Below the pieces are notes generated by a model. The model worked only from the letters and a program-made list of their open reading frames with translations, was not told where the DNA came from and searched no databases. 64,000 nucleotides of DNA from JASHPR01 sp963795055 (GTDB lineage: Bacteria; Actinomycetota; Actinomycetes; Streptosporangiales; Streptosporangiaceae): positions 1 through 64,000 of the forward strand of contig CAWCGJ010000044.1 in assembly GCA_963795055.1 (NCBI GenBank). The letters are read 5' to 3'. The stretch's first letter is position 1; each line of letters starts with the position of its first letter. Positions 28,589-39,088 of this stretch are shown in pieces. A program made the position numbers and the translations under genes.

Positions 28589-29680
28589 TCAGATGATGCG
28601 GACCGCGCCGACGAAGGCGCTCCAGAAGACCGGCTGGATCTGCACGGGCTGGCCGAAGGTGGGCGCGTCGATCATCAGGCCGTTGCCGACATACATCCCC
28701 ACGTGGCTGATGTCGGCGAAGAAGAACACCAGGTCACCCGGTTGCAGCTGGCTGCGTGAGATGTGCTCGCCCTCGTTCCACTGGTCGCCGGTGAAGTGGT
28801 CGAGCTGGATCCCCACCTGCTCGTAGGACCACATCACCAGGCCCGAGCAGTCGAAGTCATTCGGGCCCGCCCCGCCCCACACGTACGGGTCGCCGAGCTT
28901 GGTCTCCGCGAACCGCAGCGCCTGCTCACCCAGCGAGTCGCCGGTGATCTCGGGGGTGGGGTAGTGCCCGGTCTGCTGGAAGACGACCAGAGCCTGGGCG
29001 AACGCCGAGCTGTTCAGCACGTTCTCCTTGGCCTGCATCTGGCTGACCTTCTGAGCCATCGCCGCGGCCAGCTGGTCGGCCCGGGCGGCCTGCTGGGCGG
29101 AGACCTGCTTGGCCCGGTTGGCGGCGCCCTCGGCCGATGCGAGCAGGCTCATGGTTCCGGTCTGCTCGTGTGCGAGCTGCATCATGATCGAGGCCCGGTT
29201 CAGCAGCTGCTGCGAGTCGGGGCTCTGCAGCAGCTGGATGGACGGGTCGACGCCACCGGTCATGTAGGCCTGGGCGGCGATCTGGGCCACCGCCGCCTGC
29301 CCGTTGCTCAACGCCAGCTGGTCGCGCTGCGCCGTCTGGAGAGCGATCTGGCTCTCCTGGCGCGCCTCGTCCAGCTGGATCTTGAGGGCGTCGTACTGCT
29401 GACTGAGGGCGTCGATCTGGTTGGACAGCGCGTTCGCCTTGGCCACGGTGGCCTGGAAGCTGGATGAGGGAGATCCCCCCGCGCTGTCCGCGCTGCTGAT
29501 CCCGCTGGGGAGCAGCAGGCTGACCAGTGTGACCGCGCTGGCCAGGACGGCCGCGCGGCGCCAGGCCAGCTGTCCGCCCCGGCGCATTCCCCGGCGCCGC
29601 TGCGCCCCGGCGCCAATCCCCCCTGAACCGTTCCCCCGTGAAACTGCCTTGCCGTACCTGCCATCGGGCAAGCACTCCAC
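28589..29680 (-). CDS. Secreted NlpC/P60 peptidoglycan endopeptidase
   Basis: 363-aa exported cell-wall hydrolase (RipA/RpfA-neighbour type). A long signal sequence (hydrophobic AAVLASAVTLVSLLLPSG at about 44-61) is followed by a long coiled-coil (about 75-215) and a C-terminal NlpC/P60 domain with catalytic Cys278 (DFDCSGLVMWSY) and His326 (ISHVGMYVG). The usual substrate-channel motif after the Cys helix is replaced by a more acidic stretch. GTG 29680 is supported by AGGAGAGGAGA ending 6 nt upstream. It is preceded by a cyclic-di-AMP riboswitch, so expression should fall when cyclic di-AMP is high. Confidence 0.93.
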   Translation of the reverse strand: MECLPDGRYGKAVSRGNGSGGIGAGAQRRRGMRRGGQLAWRRAAVLASAVTLVSLLLPSGISSADSAGGSPSSSFQATVAKANALSNQIDALSQQYDALKIQLDEARQESQIALQTAQRDQLALSNGQAAVAQIAAQAYMTGGVDPSIQLLQSPDSQQLLNRASIMMQLAHEQTGTMSLLASAEGAANRAKQVSAQQAARADQLAAAMAQKVSQMQAKENVLNSSAFAQALVVFQQTGHYPTPEITGDSLGEQALRFAETKLGDPYVWGGAGPNDFDCSGLVMWSYEQVGIQLDHFTGDQWNEGEHISRSQLQPGDLVFFFADISHVGMYVGNGLMIDAPTFGQPVQIQPVFWSAFVGAVRII

Positions 29681-29699
29681 GTGGAGTCTCCTCTCCTAG

Positions 29700-29890
29700 G
29701 CCGCCTACCGGGTTAGCTGACGGGTTCGGGCCGGAGCTGAAGCCCTACAGCAGGCTGCGGCCTGCGGAAGCAGGTCCTGACCTGCCGATTCACCCCGGGG
29801 ATGATGGGTCCCCGGCTCCCCGGAACGCTTGGCGCGTGCCAGGAACTCGGCGGGTTGTTCGCCGCTCCTGTGAGAGCGGACCGCAACTGG
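29700..29890 (-). ncRNA. Cyclic-di-AMP (ydaO/yuaA) riboswitch
   Basis: The minus-strand leader of the NlpC/P60 gene carries the conserved blocks of the actinobacterial ydaO class: CCCGGGGTGAATCGGC in the middle and CCGAACCCGTCAGCTAACCC followed by GGTAGGCGG at the 3' end, then the Shine-Dalgarno. Paired arms such as CAGGTC/GACCTG and GCAGGC/GCCTGC surround the GTGAATC block. This class is an OFF switch for cell-wall hydrolase genes, including nlpC and rpf genes. Boundaries are approximate. Its ligand synthase, DisA, is encoded at 39089-40171. Confidence 0.9.
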
Positions 29891-30046
29891 TATCAGCGTT
29901 GCAGGTTAATGTAAGTGGTGCGTCGCGTACACGTGAATGAACGAATTTTTTATGGCCCGGCCTGCGACAACGTCCCTTCTCGGGATCAACCCGAAGATGT
30001 TCGGTAGCATCCGGTGGGCAGACGAGTGGGGAAAGGCGCGGCCGCG

Positions 30047-30550
30047 ATGAATTACCTGGTCAGGCCGGCCCGTACCCGTGACGTCCGGTCGATCCGCCGG
30101 CTGGTGGACGCCAATGTCGAGTCCGGGCGGCTGCTGGACAAGGCGACCGTCACCCTGTACGAGGACATCCAGGAGTTCCTCGTCGCCGACCGGGCCAGCG
30201 ACGGGCGCGTGATCGGCTGCGGCGCGCTGCACGTCATGTGGGAAGACCTGGCGGAGATCCGCACGATCGCCGTGGACGAGGGCTGCCAGCGCGAGGGCGT
30301 CGGGGAGCAGATCGTGGAAGCCCTGCTGGCCAGGGCGCGCGATATCGGCGTACGCCGGGTCTTCGTACTCACCTTTGCCGTGAAGTTCTTCGGCCGGCTC
30401 GGCTTCGAGGAGATCAGCGGGACGGCCGCATCCCCCGAGGTCTACGCCGAGCTGCTCCGCTCCTACGACGAGGGCGTGGCCGAGTTCCTCGACCTTGACC
30501 GCGTGAAGCCGAACACCCTGGGCAACACCAGGATGCTGCTCCGCTTCTGA
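30047..30550 (+). CDS. argA: Amino-acid N-acetyltransferase (ArgA-type GNAT)
   Basis: 167-aa GNAT acetyltransferase closely resembling the stand-alone N-acetylglutamate synthase of mycobacteria (Rv2747): VRPARTRDVRSIRRLVD, GCGALHVMWEDLAEIRTIAVD, acetyl-CoA loop QREGVGEQIVEALL, VFVLTFAVKFFGRLGFEEI, and VAEFLDLDRVKPNTLGNTRML at the end. It makes N-acetylglutamate for arginine synthesis. ATG 30047 has GGGGAAAGG about 10 nt upstream; an earlier GTG (30014) is in frame but lacks a site. It is convergent with the large helicase gene. Confidence 0.9.
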   Translation: MNYLVRPARTRDVRSIRRLVDANVESGRLLDKATVTLYEDIQEFLVADRASDGRVIGCGALHVMWEDLAEIRTIAVDEGCQREGVGEQIVEALLARARDIGVRRVFVLTFAVKFFGRLGFEEISGTAASPEVYAELLRSYDEGVAEFLDLDRVKPNTLGNTRMLLRF

Positions 30551-30555
30551 CGGGG

Positions 30556-33500
30556 TTAGAGCAGCCTGAGCTGCCGGCCGGCCGGGCGGCTGGCCCGGGC
30601 CGGGGTCCCCGACCGGTCGAGCAGCGCCGGGTCGATCGCGGCCAGGAACGGCGACCGGCCGGTCTCGCGGATGCCGCCGTGCCGGGTACGCCGGCCGGCG
30701 CAGGTCAGGTACAGCCGAGCCCGGGCCCTGGTGATCCCGACGAACAGCAGCCGCCGCTCCTCGGCGAGTTCCGGCGCGGTCAGCGGGGCCCGCCCGGGCA
30801 CCCACAGCGGCAACAGGTCCTTCTCGCACCCGGCGAGGAACACCACCTCGAACTCCAGGCCCTTGGCGGCGTGCAAGGTAAGCAGCGTCACCGCGTCGGC
30901 CCGCGGGTCGAGGGCGTCGGTCTCGGCGCCGAGCGAGATCTCGGTGAGGAACCGCTCCAGGTCGCTGTCGCAGCGCCGGGCGAGCGGAGCGAGCACCTCG
31001 CCCGCGGCACGCACGTCCACGGCCGCCGCGGCGGAGTCCGCCGCCGCCCGGGCGGCCAGCGTCCGCACGGCGCGGCGCAGCCGGTCGGTGACGGTCGCGG
31101 CGCCGGAGTCGGCAAGCCGCATTTCCCTGACGATCTCGGGCACCCCGGTCCGGCGCTCGAGCAGGTCATGAGAGCTCTTCTGGAACGGCAGCCCCGCGCG
31201 GGTCAGTGCCTGGCCGAGCGGCTCCGCCTGGGCGTCGGTCCGGTACAGCACCGCGATGTCGGACAGGCCGAGGCCGTCGTGGCCGTGCGCCCCGGCGCGG
31301 CCGGTATCCAGCGCGTGGAACGACGCCCCGCCGAGCAGCCGCTCGATCTCGCGGGCGATCCAGGCGGCCTCGGCACGCTCGTCTGCGGCCTCGTGGAAGC
31401 CGATCAGGGCGTCGGCGAGGGCGGGTAGCGTCCCCGGCGCAGCGCGGCTGTCCTGCGCTTCTCGCGCGTCGGGCATCACGTCCCCGGCCGACCGCAGGAT
31501 CCGGCCGGGGACAAGCGAGGACGGGGCTATGGCCTGCAGCGCCCCGGCCACGATCGCCCGGCCGGACCGGTAGTTCCGGGTCAGCTGCCGCGTCGCCGCG
31601 CCGGGGTAGTCGCGGCCGAAGCGGAGGAAGAGGTCCACGTCGGCTCCGCGGAAGCCGTAGATCGCCTGATCCGGGTCACCGATCACGGTCAGCCCGCGGC
31701 CATCGCCGGCCAGCAGCCGTAGCAGGCGGTACTGCGCGGCGTCAACGTCCTGGTACTCGTCCACGCTGATCAGCGGCCAGCGATCGCGCAGCGACCGGGC
31801 TATGTCGGGCTCTGCGGCCAGCAACTGCCCGGACAGCTCGATGAGGCCGTCGAAGTCAACCAGGTCACGCGCGGCGAGGGCCTTGACCAGCAGTTCCCTG
31901 GAGGCCGGCTCGGCCGCCGCCTCGGCGAGCAGCCGCCTGCCGTCCCGCGCCGACCCGGTAAGTTCGGCGGCCACCTCAAGCCGCGCCGCGTCGTCGGCCA
32001 CACGGAAGCCGGAGGCCAGCCCGGCCCGCTCGTGGAACTCCCGCAGGATCATCAGGCCCAGCCCGTGGAAGGTGGTGACGGTGATGCCCGCCGCGGCGGG
32101 GAGCAGGGTGGCCAGCCTCGCGCGCATCTCCTCGGCGGCGCGCCGGGTGAACGTGATGGCCAGGCACGCCCGCGCGGGCTCGCCCGGGCGCGCGATCTCA
32201 CCGGCGATCCGGTGGGTCAGCGTGCGCGTCTTACCCGTTCCCGGCCCGGCGACGATCACCAACGGGCTCTCGGCCTCCGCCGCGGCCTGCTGATCGGGAT
32301 CGAGGCCGGGCGCGTCGGGGACCCGAGCGGCCGGCCGGGCCTTTTTCCTCCGGCCGGAAGACCCCGCGGGAGGCTGGCCGGCCGCCTCCGCGGGCGGGCG
32401 TGGCTTCCCGGCGGGCTGGCGCGCAGCCCCCGCGGGCTGGCGCGGGGATCCTGTGGGCTCGCGAGCGGCCGTCGCCGGGCTGGCCAGGTCGAAGAGGGCG
32501 TCGGCCGGGTTCAGTTCTCCCGGGACGAACAGGGAGACCACTCCGTATTCGCCGTCGTATCCGGCCTCCCGCCGTACCTCGCCGCGGCGTAGCCGGCTGA
32601 CCGCCTCCGCCAGCAGGCTGCCGCCGACCCGGCGCAGATCGTCGATGTCCGCCTGGGTGAGGATGCCAAGCTCGGGTCCCAGGGCAGCGACCAGCCTGTC
32701 CACCTCACCGCCGACCTTCTTGCTCTTCGGCCCGGTGGCCATGATTTCCCCGACTATCTGGGGCAGCTGCACCAGGTTGGTGAATCCCGGCGCGCCAGGC
32801 GGCCGGTAGCCCGCCGGCCGGTCAGCAAGCTCGGTAATCCGGTGCAGCACACCGATGGTGAGCGGTTTGCCGCACTCCGGGCAGGCTCCTTCGTGGTCCC
32901 TGCTCTGCCCGGGCTCAAAGCGGACCCCGCATTTCCTGTGACCGTCTAGGTGGTACTTGCCTTCTTCCGGATAGAACTCGATCGTGCCCGCCAGGCCGTC
33001 ACCGGTTCGCAGGGCGTCCGCCATCGCGAAGTAATCCACCGACGTGTCGAAGGTCGTGGCCTCGCGGCCGAGCATCGGCGGTGAATGCGCGTCCGAGTTG
33101 CTCACCAGCCGATAGCCGTCGAGTGACGAGCATCGCCAGTTCATGGGCGGATCTGAGGACAGCCCGGTCTCGATCGCGAATACTTCGGGCGCCAGATCGC
33201 CGTAGCAGTCCGCCACGACATCGAAGCCCGATTTGGATCCCAGTACGGCAAACCATGGCGTCCACGCATGCGCAGGAACCAGGTAGCAGCCCGGCCCGCC
33301 GTCAAGTGTGATCTCGAGCAGGTGCCGCGAGTCCAGGCCGAGAATCGGCCGGCCGTCAGACGCCAGGTTGCCGATCTTCGATAGCGCCTGGGTGATGCGG
33401 TCCGCCGCCTCCAATGTCGGCGCGTAGAGAAGGTGGTGGACTTTCCTCGTCCGCTCGCCGCCCCGGTAGATCGTGGATATCTCCGCGGAAAGCATGAACC

Positions 33501-33756
33501 GCACGTCGCCGCCGCAACTGGCCGGCGAGGTGTGCCGCAGTCGGTCCTCGGCATCCTCGCCCAGGCGGAACAACCCAGGCTCGGCCGGAACCAGGGACTC
33601 CCTTAGCTCCTCGGCCCACCCTGGATGGGTAAAGTCGCCCGTGCCCAGCACGGTGATCCCTTTGCGGCGCGCCCACCATGCGAGGTGTTCAAGGTCGCAG
33701 TCCCGGCTGCAGGCACGAGAGAATCTGGAGTGGATGTGCAGGTCGGCGTGGAACAT
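30556..33756 (-). CDS. Endonuclease Q-like PHP domain fused to UvrD/Rep helicase
   Basis: 1066-aa fusion. Residues 1-about 235 form a PHP phosphoesterase domain with DLHIHS (5-10), GTGDFTHP (38-45), EISTIY and NSDAHSP (220-226), the metal ligands of the TIGR00375/endonuclease Q group. A putative zinc finger follows (Cys276, Cys292, Cys295). A Pro/Ala-rich linker (about 425-480) leads to a complete SF1A helicase: Walker A GPGTGKT (504-510), VDEYQD (motif II), IGDPDQAIYGFRG (III), TLHAAKGLEFEVVFLAG (V) and LLFVGITRAR (VI). EndoQ cuts 5' of deaminated bases, so the fusion could couple incision to unwinding. ATG 33756 precedes the PHP motif directly. The end approaches argA within 5 bp. Confidence 0.9.
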   Translation of the reverse strand: MFHADLHIHSRFSRACSRDCDLEHLAWWARRKGITVLGTGDFTHPGWAEELRESLVPAEPGLFRLGEDAEDRLRHTSPASCGGDVRFMLSAEISTIYRGGERTRKVHHLLYAPTLEAADRITQALSKIGNLASDGRPILGLDSRHLLEITLDGGPGCYLVPAHAWTPWFAVLGSKSGFDVVADCYGDLAPEVFAIETGLSSDPPMNWRCSSLDGYRLVSNSDAHSPPMLGREATTFDTSVDYFAMADALRTGDGLAGTIEFYPEEGKYHLDGHRKCGVRFEPGQSRDHEGACPECGKPLTIGVLHRITELADRPAGYRPPGAPGFTNLVQLPQIVGEIMATGPKSKKVGGEVDRLVAALGPELGILTQADIDDLRRVGGSLLAEAVSRLRRGEVRREAGYDGEYGVVSLFVPGELNPADALFDLASPATAAREPTGSPRQPAGAARQPAGKPRPPAEAAGQPPAGSSGRRKKARPAARVPDAPGLDPDQQAAAEAESPLVIVAGPGTGKTRTLTHRIAGEIARPGEPARACLAITFTRRAAEEMRARLATLLPAAAGITVTTFHGLGLMILREFHERAGLASGFRVADDAARLEVAAELTGSARDGRRLLAEAAAEPASRELLVKALAARDLVDFDGLIELSGQLLAAEPDIARSLRDRWPLISVDEYQDVDAAQYRLLRLLAGDGRGLTVIGDPDQAIYGFRGADVDLFLRFGRDYPGAATRQLTRNYRSGRAIVAGALQAIAPSSLVPGRILRSAGDVMPDAREAQDSRAAPGTLPALADALIGFHEAADERAEAAWIAREIERLLGGASFHALDTGRAGAHGHDGLGLSDIAVLYRTDAQAEPLGQALTRAGLPFQKSSHDLLERRTGVPEIVREMRLADSGAATVTDRLRRAVRTLAARAAADSAAAAVDVRAAGEVLAPLARRCDSDLERFLTEISLGAETDALDPRADAVTLLTLHAAKGLEFEVVFLAGCEKDLLPLWVPGRAPLTAPELAEERRLLFVGITRARARLYLTCAGRRTRHGGIRETGRSPFLAAIDPALLDRSGTPARASRPAGRQLRLL

Positions 33757-34077
33757 ACCGTCGTGATCCGCTCTTCTCGTTACTGTCGGGGCCGCGTCTG
33801 CCCAGTGTCTGCAGCCGATCTGATACTGCCACGCGGTACCGACACCGGCGGCGGGGTTGCCGGGGGCGGGCATGATCTCCTGGGCCGTCGGCGCGGCCTG
33901 GGCACCGCCGATCGCGGGCCGAGGGCCGTGCCCGCCGCGCCATCAGCGAGAATGACAATGAGACGGCCGCGTGCCCGGCCTGCGCGGCAGGCGCGCCGCG
34001 GGCCGGCGGCACACCCGCGGGCCTGCCGCTGCCGCCGGCCCGCGAAGATCGCGTCGGACTGAAGGGAGGCGCGCCCG
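33757..34077. promoter_or_regulatory. Divergent region between the EndoQ-UvrD gene and the small membrane protein gene
   Basis: 321 bases without a convincing gene; it must contain the divergent promoters. Overlapping reading frames here lack codon bias of real genes. GGGAGG at 34064-34069 is the Shine-Dalgarno of the following small gene. I see no repeats or hairpins worth calling. Confidence 0.45.
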
Positions 34078-34296
34078 GTGCTCCAGGACCTGGCGGTGCT
34101 TACGCCTCCGCTTCTCATGTGCGCCGCATTCCTCGTCGCCGTCGGGGCCTTCGTCCGGCATGAGATGGGCGCATCCCGCAGGCGTCGTGATCAGGATGCT
34201 TCCGGCGAAATTGCCGGTGACAGAACGATTCCTGATAGCGAGAGCACCCAAGCGGCAGCGCAGTCTCATGATGTGGATGCAGCGGGAGCCGATTGA
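34078..34296 (+). CDS. Small single-pass membrane protein, unknown
   Basis: 72-aa protein starting with a GTG 8 nt after GGGAGG. The N-terminal half is one hydrophobic helix (LTPPLLMCAAFLVAVGAFV), followed by a short basic turn (RHEMGASRRRRDQD) and an acidic polar tail, giving an N-out/C-in or tail-in topology by the positive-inside rule. I do not recognise a family. Its good ribosome site and position directly before lsr2 support a real gene, but the C-terminal half has weaker codon bias. Confidence 0.55.
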   Translation: MLQDLAVLTPPLLMCAAFLVAVGAFVRHEMGASRRRRDQDASGEIAGDRTIPDSESTQAAAQSHDVDAAGAD

Positions 34297-34408
34297 CGCC
34301 GCCGGGCCATCGTAGGCCGATTACGGAGAGTTACGACCCTCTTCCAGATTGCCGTCATGCCCCGTCGCCATGTGGAACTTCGGCCACGAATCGTTGTACC
34401 CCCCCGAA

Positions 34409-34437
34409 TTGGCAGGCGCAACAGTATCTGGTATATG
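34409..34437 (+). promoter_or_regulatory. Likely lsr2 promoter
   Basis: TTGGCA (34409-34414) and TATATG (34432-34437) are separated by 17 bp in an unusually A/T-rich stretch. Transcription would start near 34444, leaving a 5' leader of about 42 nt with GAAAGG (34472-34477) 9 nt before the lsr2 ATG. This is the best sigma-70-type promoter I found. Confidence 0.65.
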
Positions 34438-34486
34438 TTTTAAGCAACCTCCCCAAAAGGCTTGCTCAGCAGAAAGGCTGGCTCCC

Positions 34487-34810
34487 ATGGCGCAGAAGGT
34501 TCAAGTGCTGCTCGTAGATGATCTCGATGGGGGCGAGGCATCAGAGACAGTGTCGTTCAGCCTCGACGGCACCGCGTACGAGATCGACCTGAGTTCCGAA
34601 AACGCAGACAAGCTCCGCAAAGATTTCGCCCAGTACATCGACCGCGCTCGCAAGGGCAGCGGTGGCGGCCGGCGCCGTCGGGCAAGGAGTGGGCCAGGTC
34701 GCGAGCGGAGCGCCGAGATCAGGGCATGGGCTAGGCAACGGGGCCACAAGGTGAGCGAGCGCGGCCGCATTCCGGCCACGATCATCTCGGAGTACGAGGC
34801 ATCACATTAG
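34487..34810 (+). CDS. lsr2: Nucleoid-associated protein Lsr2
   Basis: 107-aa H-NS-like xenogeneic silencer that bridges A/T-rich DNA. The N-terminal dimerisation domain begins MAQKVQVLLVDDLDGGEA and includes the conserved VSFSLDGTAYEIDLS; a Gly/Arg-rich linker (57-72) leads to the DNA-binding domain with IRAWARQRGHKVSERGRIP, whose Arg92-Gly93-Arg94 inserts into the minor groove as an AT-hook-like motif. Length is typical. It precedes clpC, as in Mycobacterium, though 735 bp apart here. Confidence 0.97.
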   Translation: MAQKVQVLLVDDLDGGEASETVSFSLDGTAYEIDLSSENADKLRKDFAQYIDRARKGSGGGRRRRARSGPGRERSAEIRAWARQRGHKVSERGRIPATIISEYEASH

Positions 34811-35010
34811 GCAGCGGACTGCGCTGTAACTCAGGATCAGGCGCACGGCCGGCTCCCTTCTCCGACTGCGGCGTCAACGGCTGTGTCAGTCATCTGTGCT
34901 TTAGCGTCAGCCCGGGTCGTCTAGGCAGGGCATCGGACAAGCGCAGAATCGGACAAGCGCCGTAGAAGTGCACTAGAAATGCCAGCGGCGTATCCCGCCG
35001 TACGCAGGTC

Positions 35011-35094
35011 GCGTTCGCGTGAGTGCGGCGGGGTGCGCCGCTAGCCTGCGTTCGCCCTGAGTGCGGCGGGGGCGCCGCTAGCCTACGTTCGCGG
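35011..35094. repeat. 37-bp tandem repeat upstream of clpC
   Basis: Two near-identical 37-bp units occupy 35011-35047 and 35048-35084, both of the form GCGTTCGC, a short spacer, GAGTGCGGCGGGG, GCGCCGC and TAGCCT; a third truncated copy (ACGTTCGCGG) begins at 35085. Each unit contains the dyad GCGGCG/CGCCGC and a TAGCCT hexamer. Position before clpC suggests duplicated regulator sites or promoters; ClgR is a plausible binder in this phylum but the match is not established. Confidence 0.8.
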
Positions 35095-35380
35095 GGTCCG
35101 CGGTTCACCCGGGCGGGGCGGCCATCTCCCCGGCGCCGCGTCCAGAACGGCAGCAGCCCGCGCCTTGCCCGGCCGCCGGGATCCGCCGTGCCGCCCGGGC
35201 CCGGCGACGGGCCGGCCTCTCGATGCGCGGTGACCCGGCCGGCGGAGCCGCCTGGCCGCCGGCATCCAGCCGGGCGCCGGGCATCCGGGCGGTCGCCGGG
35301 CATCCGGCCGGGCCCTGCCGACGGCCGCCGCGGCGGCCCTCGCCGGCGCCCGTTCGCTCCCGGCGTAGCCGGGAACACTG

Positions 35381-35400
35381 CCCGTCTAGCACGGGTTTTA
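35381..35400 (+). terminator. Possible rho-independent terminator
   Basis: CCCGT (35381-35385), a 5-nt loop and ACGGG (35391-35395) followed by TTTTA. The short 5-bp stem and the distance of 570 bp from lsr2 make this weak; it could end an upstream non-coding transcript before clpC. Confidence 0.3.
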
Positions 35401-35545
35401 TGGGATGAACGGCCGCCAGCCGGGGAACGTTTTACACATGTGACATATTGCACGCGAGGCGTCGCCCGGCGCACCGGCTACCATGCGGAAGGGAAGGGGC
35501 AACAAGGTCTGTCCCGGCCTGACCGCCCTGTGAGGGAGCTACGAG

Positions 35546-38110
<2,565 letters not shown>

Positions 38111-38178
38111 CCGGCGCACCAGCCAGCACGACCACCCCGCGCCCGGTCACCACTGTTCGGTGACCGGGCGCGGGCATG

Positions 38179-39072
38179 TCAGGACGACGGCGGCGGCGCG
38201 CCGGCGTGGCCGGGGAGCGCGTACATCTGGTCGAGGGCCTCGGCCAGGCCGTCGGCGACCAGCCCGTCCAGCGCCCTGGTCCGCTGGGCCCGATCGGGCC
38301 AGGCCGCGTCCAGGCGGGCCGCCGGCACCGGGCCGGCCGCCTCCCTGAGGACGCCCAGCAGCCGGCCCCGGCACTCGCGGTCACTGCCCACGTAGCGCTG
38401 CGCCGCCGGCCGGGACGGCGCGGCCGGGCGCCCGGCGCGGCGCCACTCGCAGCGGCCCGCGACCGGGCAGCTGGCGCAGTCCGGCCTGGCGGCCGTGCAG
38501 ACCAGTGCCCCGAGTTCCATGACCGCCACCGACCACCGCGCGGCGCGGCCGGGCGCCGCGGGCAGGAGCGACTCGGCGAGCCGCACCTCGGCGGCCGAGG
38601 CGCTTTGCGGCGGCAGTTCCTCGCCCCGCACCAGGCGGGCGAGGACCCGGCGCACGTTCGTGTCCAGGACCGCGTGGCGCTGCCCGAAGGCGAAGCTGGC
38701 CACGGCGGCTGCGGTGTAGCTGCCCACGCCGGGCAGGCTGCGCAGGGCCGGCAGCGACGCGGGAACCTGCCCCGCGTGGTCCTCGGTCAAGATCCTGGCC
38801 GTGGCGTGCAGCCGCAGGGCCCGGCGCGGATAGCCCAGCCGCCCCCACTGCCGGACCGCATCGCCCGGCGCGGCGGCCGCCAGGGACGGCGGGGTCGGCC
38901 ACCGGGCCAGCCAGGCCGCGTGGGCGGGCAGCACGCGCGCCACCGGCGTCTGCTGCAGCATGATCTCGCTGACCAGTACCGACCACGCCGAGGCGTCGTC
39001 GCGCCGCCACGGCAGGTCCCGGGCGTTCGCCGCGTACCAGCGCAGCACCGGAGCGGCGTACCCATTGATCAT
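38179..39072 (-). CDS. mutY: A/G-specific adenine glycosylase MutY
   Basis: 297-aa HhH-GPD DNA glycosylase that removes adenine opposite 8-oxoguanine. Start MINGYAAPVLRWYAANARDLPWR, catalytic VSEIMLQQTPVARV, helix-hairpin-helix LPGVGSYTAAAVASFAFG with the catalytic Asp in VLDTNVRRV, and the Fe-S ligands C-x6-C-x2-C-x5-C (CTAARPDCASCPVAGRC). It is shorter than E. coli MutY because the C-terminal oxoG-recognition domain is reduced, as in many actinobacteria. It is 16 bp downstream of disA on the same strand, so co-transcribed. Confidence 0.95.
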   Translation of the reverse strand: MINGYAAPVLRWYAANARDLPWRRDDASAWSVLVSEIMLQQTPVARVLPAHAAWLARWPTPPSLAAAAPGDAVRQWGRLGYPRRALRLHATARILTEDHAGQVPASLPALRSLPGVGSYTAAAVASFAFGQRHAVLDTNVRRVLARLVRGEELPPQSASAAEVRLAESLLPAAPGRAARWSVAVMELGALVCTAARPDCASCPVAGRCEWRRAGRPAAPSRPAAQRYVGSDRECRGRLLGVLREAAGPVPAARLDAAWPDRAQRTRALDGLVADGLAEALDQMYALPGHAGAPPPSS

Positions 39073-39088
39073 GGACCGGCCCGGCGCC

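Larger units (their letters stand above)
34811..35545. other. 735-bp non-coding region between lsr2 and clpC
   Basis: No gene is supportable. It contains a 37-bp tandem repeat (35011-35084 plus remnant), a very G/C-rich central block (35100-35340), hairpins CCCGGC-GTA-GCCGGG (about 35360-35374) and CCCGT/ACGGG (35381-35395), and a more A/T-rich stretch at 35420-35450 (TTTTACACATGTGACATATT) that probably includes the clpC promoter. The clpC Shine-Dalgarno is GAGGGAG near 35531. Confidence 0.6.
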
